Source: Chamaelirium japonicum | Taxonomy: Eukaryota > Streptophyta > Magnoliopsida > Liliales > Melanthiaceae | NCBI GenBank assembly: GCA_947650365.1 | Contig: OX393555.1 | Span: 15,040,050 to 15,104,049, forward strand | Length of the DNA stretch: 64,000 nucleotides | Direction of reading: 5' to 3' | Part shown: in pieces, positions 59,001 through 64,000 of the stretch | Layout: each line of letters starts with the position of its first letter | Numbering within the stretch: position 1 is the stretch's first letter | Notes under the pieces: model-generated | The model's database searches: none | What the model was told of the DNA's origin: nothing | What the model saw: only the letters and a program-made list of their open reading frames with translations | Translations under genes and position numbers: made by a program

Positions 59001-59672
59001 AATTATTTTATCCTATGGATTTAATATCAATACAACGGATAAATGTGTATACTATAAAGTAGATGGTAACAATATTGTCATCTTATGTTTGTATGTTGAT
59101 GATATCCTAATATTCGGTCCAAACATACAAATCATAAATGACATTAAACACTTTCTGTCCCAAAACTTCGACATGAAAGATCTGGGACAAGCCGACGTTT
59201 TTTTGAACAATAAGATAATTAGGAAGGTTATGTCGAGAAAATTCTTAGAAAATTCTACGACTTCGATTGCCAACCGATATCCACACCATATGATCCAAAC
59301 ACCCATCTGACAAAGAACACTGGACTTCCTAAACTACAGAGCGAGTATGCTCAAATCATAGGATCGCTGGGTTTTTTTAGCAAACTATACTCGACCCGAT
59401 ATCGCTTACACGGTAAATAGACTTAGTCATTATACGTCTAACCCGAATGAGTTCCATTGGAACGCATTAGAAAGAGTTTTTATATACCTTAAGGGAACCA
59501 TATCATATGGTCTCCACTATACTAGATATCCAGCTGTATTAGAGGGATACTCTGATGCTAACTGGATTAGTAACTCAATAGATATTAAGTTCACAACCGG
59601 GTATGTATTCCTACTAGGAGGTGGAGTCATATCTTAAAAATCCACCAAATATACTGTTATAGCTAGGAGTAC
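56008..59672 (+). pseudogene. Copia family B gag-pol polyprotein, stop-riddled and 3'-truncated
   Basis: Gag begins MASPNCGTLSAKPEKF with the FDGSNFKRWQNQIRFWL and DLWDTLERKYG blocks. Its zinc knuckle has an extra residue between the first cysteines (CRYVCGWTNHMANQC). Then come a protease block (DTGANIHVCSDQS), GAG-pre-integrase (WHQRLGHMN), integrase (DRGGEYTSNEL, NGIAERKN), RT (GYKWVFKKKL, LYVDDILIF intact) and RNase H (GYSDANWI). From 56008 to about 59200 a single frame holds, with stops at 57049, 57283, 57553, 57982, 58240, 58600, 58702 and 58981. Frameshifts appear only near 59225 and 59370. The RNase H is cut at 59672 by unrelated sequence, so no 3' LTR remains. Confidence 0.92.
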
Positions 59673-60265
59673 TGTAATGACCGTCACTCCAGTGTGTTTT
59701 TGCCCAGAGCAACCCAGTTTTATTTAAATATTATTTGAATCACGTTGCTAGAATAATTATTGAAAATCCTTGATGTCGATGCTGTTGGTTGTACTCAAGT
59801 GGGACCAGGCAGTGGGTCCCGAGGCTTCATTGGAGGTGTAGTGATCGTTACACGAGCATATGAGCATGTGTAATGATGCATGGCATAATTGCTTTTTTAT
59901 ATATAATATAATAATAAATAGGTATTGTGGTGGGTCTGTCGGACCCGGTGAGGTTTGCACGCCGGCGCGTCTCGACGTGACCTGAGTCGAGGGCGAGTCA
60001 GGCTCGGCACAAGTCGAGCACGAGTCGAGCTCGACCGGTATTAGAAAAAAAATAAAAAAAAACTAAAACCAAAAACTAAAAACCCAATCCTAACAGCCAA
60101 CTCTCTTTCTCTCTCTCTCTCTCTCTTAATCCCAAACCCAACCCAACCGTTCCCTCTCTCTCTCTCCTCAACCTCATCCTAACCCCTCTCTCTCTATTCT
60201 CTTAAACCTAAAACCCAAACCCATCCCCAAACCCTCACCCAAACCCGAACCCAACCGTAACCCAG

Positions 60266-60313
<48 letters not shown>

Positions 60314-63300
60314 CCATCTCTTCGATCTCTCTATCTTCTCTCAGATCTCTTTCCCTCTCTCTCGGATCTCCTTCCCCTCTTTCTCGGATCTCTCTCTCTC
60401 TCTCCAACCTGACCCCCCCTCAAACAGTCCGCCACCCCCCAGCCTCTCTCCCATCGCCATCACCCTTCCCATCACCTCACCGCCCATCCCCTGCTCTCCC
60501 CCTCTTCACCATCACGATCCCCTCAACCTGATCCCCCAAAACCCGCCCCAAATCCCGTGGATCCCGACCCCCTCCATACCCAGTCGCCGCCCCCTCCTCC
60601 CTTTAAAAACCCTACCCTAGTCCAGCCCCCTCACTCCCTCTCTAATCTCTCTCTTACTCCCCCTCGATCTCTCTCTCTCTTCAACCAACGGACCCGACCC
60701 CCTTATCTCCCTTCCGATCTCGCTCTTCCCCCGTGATCTCTCTCTTCCTTGATCTCTCCCCCACCTCCCTGTGGTGGTTGTGCACGGTGGTGGCCGGAAA
60801 GGAGCAGCCGACCGGACCGAGGAGGAGGAGCCACAGTCGACGACCCCCTCCCCACGAAGTAGCCCAACTCGTCATCCCTCATCCCTCCCTTGAATTCCCT
60901 TATTCTCTTGGAGGTGCTGCGCCCAGTCACCGGAGAGAGGAGGAGGTGCAGCTGGAGCAGCCACAGCTGGAGCCAAGCCTTGCACCAGGTCAGTGACCTT
61001 CTTAATCCCCTTGGTTCTGTTGAGATAGACCACAACCTCCCTCTTTGCCTTTTCACTTGTTGCGGCTATGAAGCCGCCGGTCATGTAGCCGGCAACTGTG
61101 CAGTCGGCAAATCCCGACCAAGACCCGGCCATGCCCTCATTTGGGCTGACGACCAACCAGCCACCCAACCACTAGCCAAATCCAGTCCCCCTCTACCCTT
61201 GCTATTGTGAACGCCGATAACCTACTATCGATGGTGAAGTAGCGAGTGGCTCTGACCACCCTCGGCCTAGCATCACCCCAGGTGCCTTGTGATTAGTAGC
61301 CGAGAAAATCCACTCGAGACTAACCGATCTTGTCGATTATTGGTAATCGCCCTTTTTACTAGCAGTGAGCGATGTTGCGCCTTGTGCATGGCGGTGAACC
61401 ACCGTATGTTATGCAACCGTACATCATCGATCGCACTATTTTATATGCAAACGAGACGGTGCCCGATGGCTCCCAGAGCATCTTCCGACTAATTCCGGGA
61501 TTCGACTGGTCAAGGCAGGATAGTCACCGCCAATCCGGGTCTAGGCTCGGCAGGCTTGTAGGTTGTAATTGTCAATCTAGTCCCTTGAGCTCACACTCAA
61601 GATTAGCTGGCCCGATCTCATCGGGTCACGCTCGCCTCAGAGTTGAAAATACGGATACGGATCAGACCGCCTTGTGTAGTCGTTTGCGTGCGAGATCGAC
61701 CCCATGACGACAATAATGTGCTACTTAGCGACCTCAGCTGATCACTAGTGCGATTCCCGTGTAAGCCCATCCTTGCATACTAGTGGCAATAACCGATACG
61801 GGTACGATCGTTTAGTCGGATTAGTACAAGTAGACCCTAATATAGCCTTTGGCGTCGGCAACATCGACTAACCAAGACGATACCATTAGAGCATCATTTT
61901 GCGTGCCGATAGACCGGTGGCGTTCGATGACACCTAAATTTCTCGACTCGGCCAATTCGACCCTAAACCCGTATTACTCGGTAGCAAGCATTGACTATGG
62001 GTTCGCTGTGTGAATTTGGCAGTGCATAACCGGGACGATCCAGCTGTAGATGAAGCAGAGACGAATCAAGAGCAGTTAACAGGAGTTTGTGCGTGATCGA
62101 CAACCAGATGACATCTACTTCCCTTGTCGTGGTCTTTGATAGTGGAAAATGAGAACAACTAGGGTGGATGTCCATCTCCCTGCATGCGGGTCCCGCCGTG
62201 CATCACCGTATGTGGTCACGTGGATCCCTCCTTGCATGCGAAGTCGCGAGTCCGGCGATACATGCTTTAAAATATTATTAAAATAAGCATGCTTTAAAAT
62301 ATTAATAAAATAATCATATTTTAAAATATTAACAATATAATCATAATTATTGCATAGATACTGTAATGAGTTATTCCCTTAAATTAAAATATAATTTGAG
62401 TAAATAGTGATTATCGGGACCCACCCTACAAAAAGAAGTGGCAATCCTAATATACTGGTTTTGGGGGAGTGTAGGTCGAATCGCTTTAAGAGCGATGTGA
62501 CAATTAGCTGTAGTATTGTTATTGGTTGCGAGAGCAGTGCGAGACCAGTGTTAAACTGTTGCAAATTATAAATCACCGTATGTACTTTTTATATATCTCA
62601 GTATATGTATAAAGGTAATTGTTCCCTGTGTTGAGTCTTTAATACTTTATTAAAATAGATAAAATATGATAATCTATATTATAAAAAGATTGGGACCCCG
62701 TGCGCGCAAGGGCCATGAACTACCCTACATGCACAACCAAAGATCAGTAGGTTAGGGGGTCACGGGTAAGGATTGTGGTAAAGCCAATAGGAGGTGCCCT
62801 CGAGTAGGGATTGGCCTAGCAATTCCTGTCCTGGGGTAGTTGAAGACCCTAAAGAAATCAAGTTGGGCGGTAGAGCTCCACCGTGAAAGACGGGAAACCC
62901 CTTATGATCATATGGGTGATTTTGTGCATGGTGTTGGAGGATGCACGGCGAGAGAGTTGGCCCTCTAAATCGAAATAAAAGGCTCTATAGTAATGCCCGA
63001 CCGGGGGCAGGATGAATAAAATATCCGGGGTTCACATTAGGATAGATGTTTTATATGATTGTTAATTAACAACTATGGAATCTTAATGTTGGATTATGGA
63101 ATTGTAGAACGAGATAATCTAGTGACATTTAGATGGTCGTTTTATTTGTTCATTAATATTGTAAAATATCGAATAAACATTATGTTAGATAATTTAGTGA
63201 TAATAGGTATTGTATGAGAAAATAGATTACTGATAAGATTAGGTTATTCTTTTGTAAATACTAATATTACGTACTAGGATTGCCAAATTTAATTCAATTA

Positions 63301-63903
63301 ACTCGGTTGTCTCATATTATTAAAGACTATTAGGATGTCACTAGCCATTAATTTGGCTAATCTTCTAATTTTCTATTGGGGGCTACTCTTTTCCACGAGT
63401 AGACTCTCCTACAAGTATAAAGATTCAGGAGTAGCAGTGGGAGGCTAAAGGTAGAGTTAGGGCTACGATAGTGTTCTATCTTCAGTTAATTGTCTTGTAG
63501 CTTTCCTTATTCTAATAATGTAATCGAACTAGATTTGATAAGAGTTATTAGTTTAGTGTATGTTTTATGTCTGGCAATGATACAACTGATGTACTATTAG
63601 GTAGGCCTCTTCTCAAGGTCCCAAACCTAGGATAGCTCACAATGAAAATATAAGAAGAAGAATTGAATTAATTTGACAAGCCCAGTGGATAAGGCCTCCA
63701 GACCGATGCATTGAGTGTTAGGGAGCGGGTGAGATACTTGGCTCGCCGTTAAAGGCTTGAGCCTCGTGCTCCCTTAAGAGGGACTTCTGTCAGCATATAG
63801 GGCACCGACAGGCCACACATGCTGAAAGGAAAGCCCGGTTGAAGGTCGAGCGTGGTCATCTTGCCATCGGCAAAATTTTATCTCTTTATTTTCTTTTTAA
63901 AAA

Positions 63904-63904
<1 letters not shown>
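59673..63904. other. Repeat-like DNA, possibly another LTR; no gene recognised
   Basis: Starts TGTAATGACCGTCACTCC exactly where the copia RNase H is cut. TGTAATGACC is a start I associate with some plant Ty3/gypsy LTRs, but no matching end, PBS or pol domain was found. 60090-60720 is strongly pyrimidine-rich with (CT)n at about 60266-60306. ORFs at 60733-61210 and 61372-61707 show no known motif. 63400-63560 looks like a U3/R region by composition only. Confidence 0.4.

Positions 63905-63957
<53 letters not shown>
63905..63957. repeat. TA microsatellite
   Basis: About 24 uninterrupted TA units flanked by AAAAAATAA on the left and CAAAAAACT on the right. Confidence 0.95.
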
Positions 63958-63958
<1 letters not shown>

Positions 63959-64000
63959 AAAAACTTTAAGTTAAAATATTCCTTGTTTCTTCCCCCCTCA

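Noticed and set aside
60733..61210. Overlapping plus- and minus-strand ORFs as a gene
   Set aside because: No recognisable motif, strong CT bias, and frames open on both strands.
61372..61707. 111-codon ORF beginning MLRLVHGGEPP
   Set aside because: It looks protein-like at first but matches no family I know and lies in repeat-like DNA without context.

Overview
The window is plant nuclear DNA, almost certainly from an angiosperm. The evidence is TTTAGGG-type telomeric repeats at the left edge, three spliced plant genes, an L1-type LINE, Ty1/copia LTR retrotransposons and several classes of MITE. The species cannot be named from the sequence. No rRNA, tRNA, CRISPR, plasmid or bacterial feature was seen.

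Layout. 1-255: degenerate telomeric array and short subtelomeric repeats. 249-2821 (-): a seven-exon gene for a free-standing plant mobile domain (PMD, MAIN-like) protein with an Arg/Gly-rich tail. Its upstream side carries a minisatellite (2922-3280) and then five palindromes of form TTACGCCA..TGGCGTAA (3330-3545). 3546-9967 has no recognisable gene but holds an exact 221-bp tandem duplication (6761-7202). 9968-18005 (-): a four-exon gene for a small, probably organelle-targeted protein ending in the first half of a SEC-C-like cysteine motif. Its 5.7-kb intron contains old LTR-retrotransposon remnants.

19.25-46.22 kb is a nest of transposons. The host is an L1-type LINE on the minus strand (ORF1 at 34789-35905, ORF1 C-terminus at 24821-24991, ORF2 at 19250-22697). 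It has been interrupted by three insertions of one copia family: a minus-strand solo LTR (22698-24767), a plus-strand solo LTR (24992-34788), and a full element with both LTRs (36016-46220). The plus-strand solo LTR is itself split by a 7.8-kb insert (26041-33842). That insert holds a non-autonomous LTR element (27556-32534). The 3' LTR of the full copia element holds a 331-bp hAT-type MITE.

46.2-50.2 kb is a MITE cluster (46755-47020 with 9-bp TSD; 47280-47779 with 8-bp TSD; 49945-50189 foldback). 50273-53481 (+): a three-exon LigB/DOPA-4,5-dioxygenase-like extradiol dioxygenase gene with a foldback MITE directly upstream. Its second intron is filled with a MITE, a hairpin and TA microsatellites. 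About 54.6-59.67 kb: a decayed second copia element whose gag-pol frame is broken mainly by in-frame stops. 59673-64000 is repeat-like DNA with pyrimidine-rich tracts and a terminal TA microsatellite, with no gene recognised.

The three host genes have no evident functional link. The main story is layered transposon insertion around and inside subtelomeric genes.
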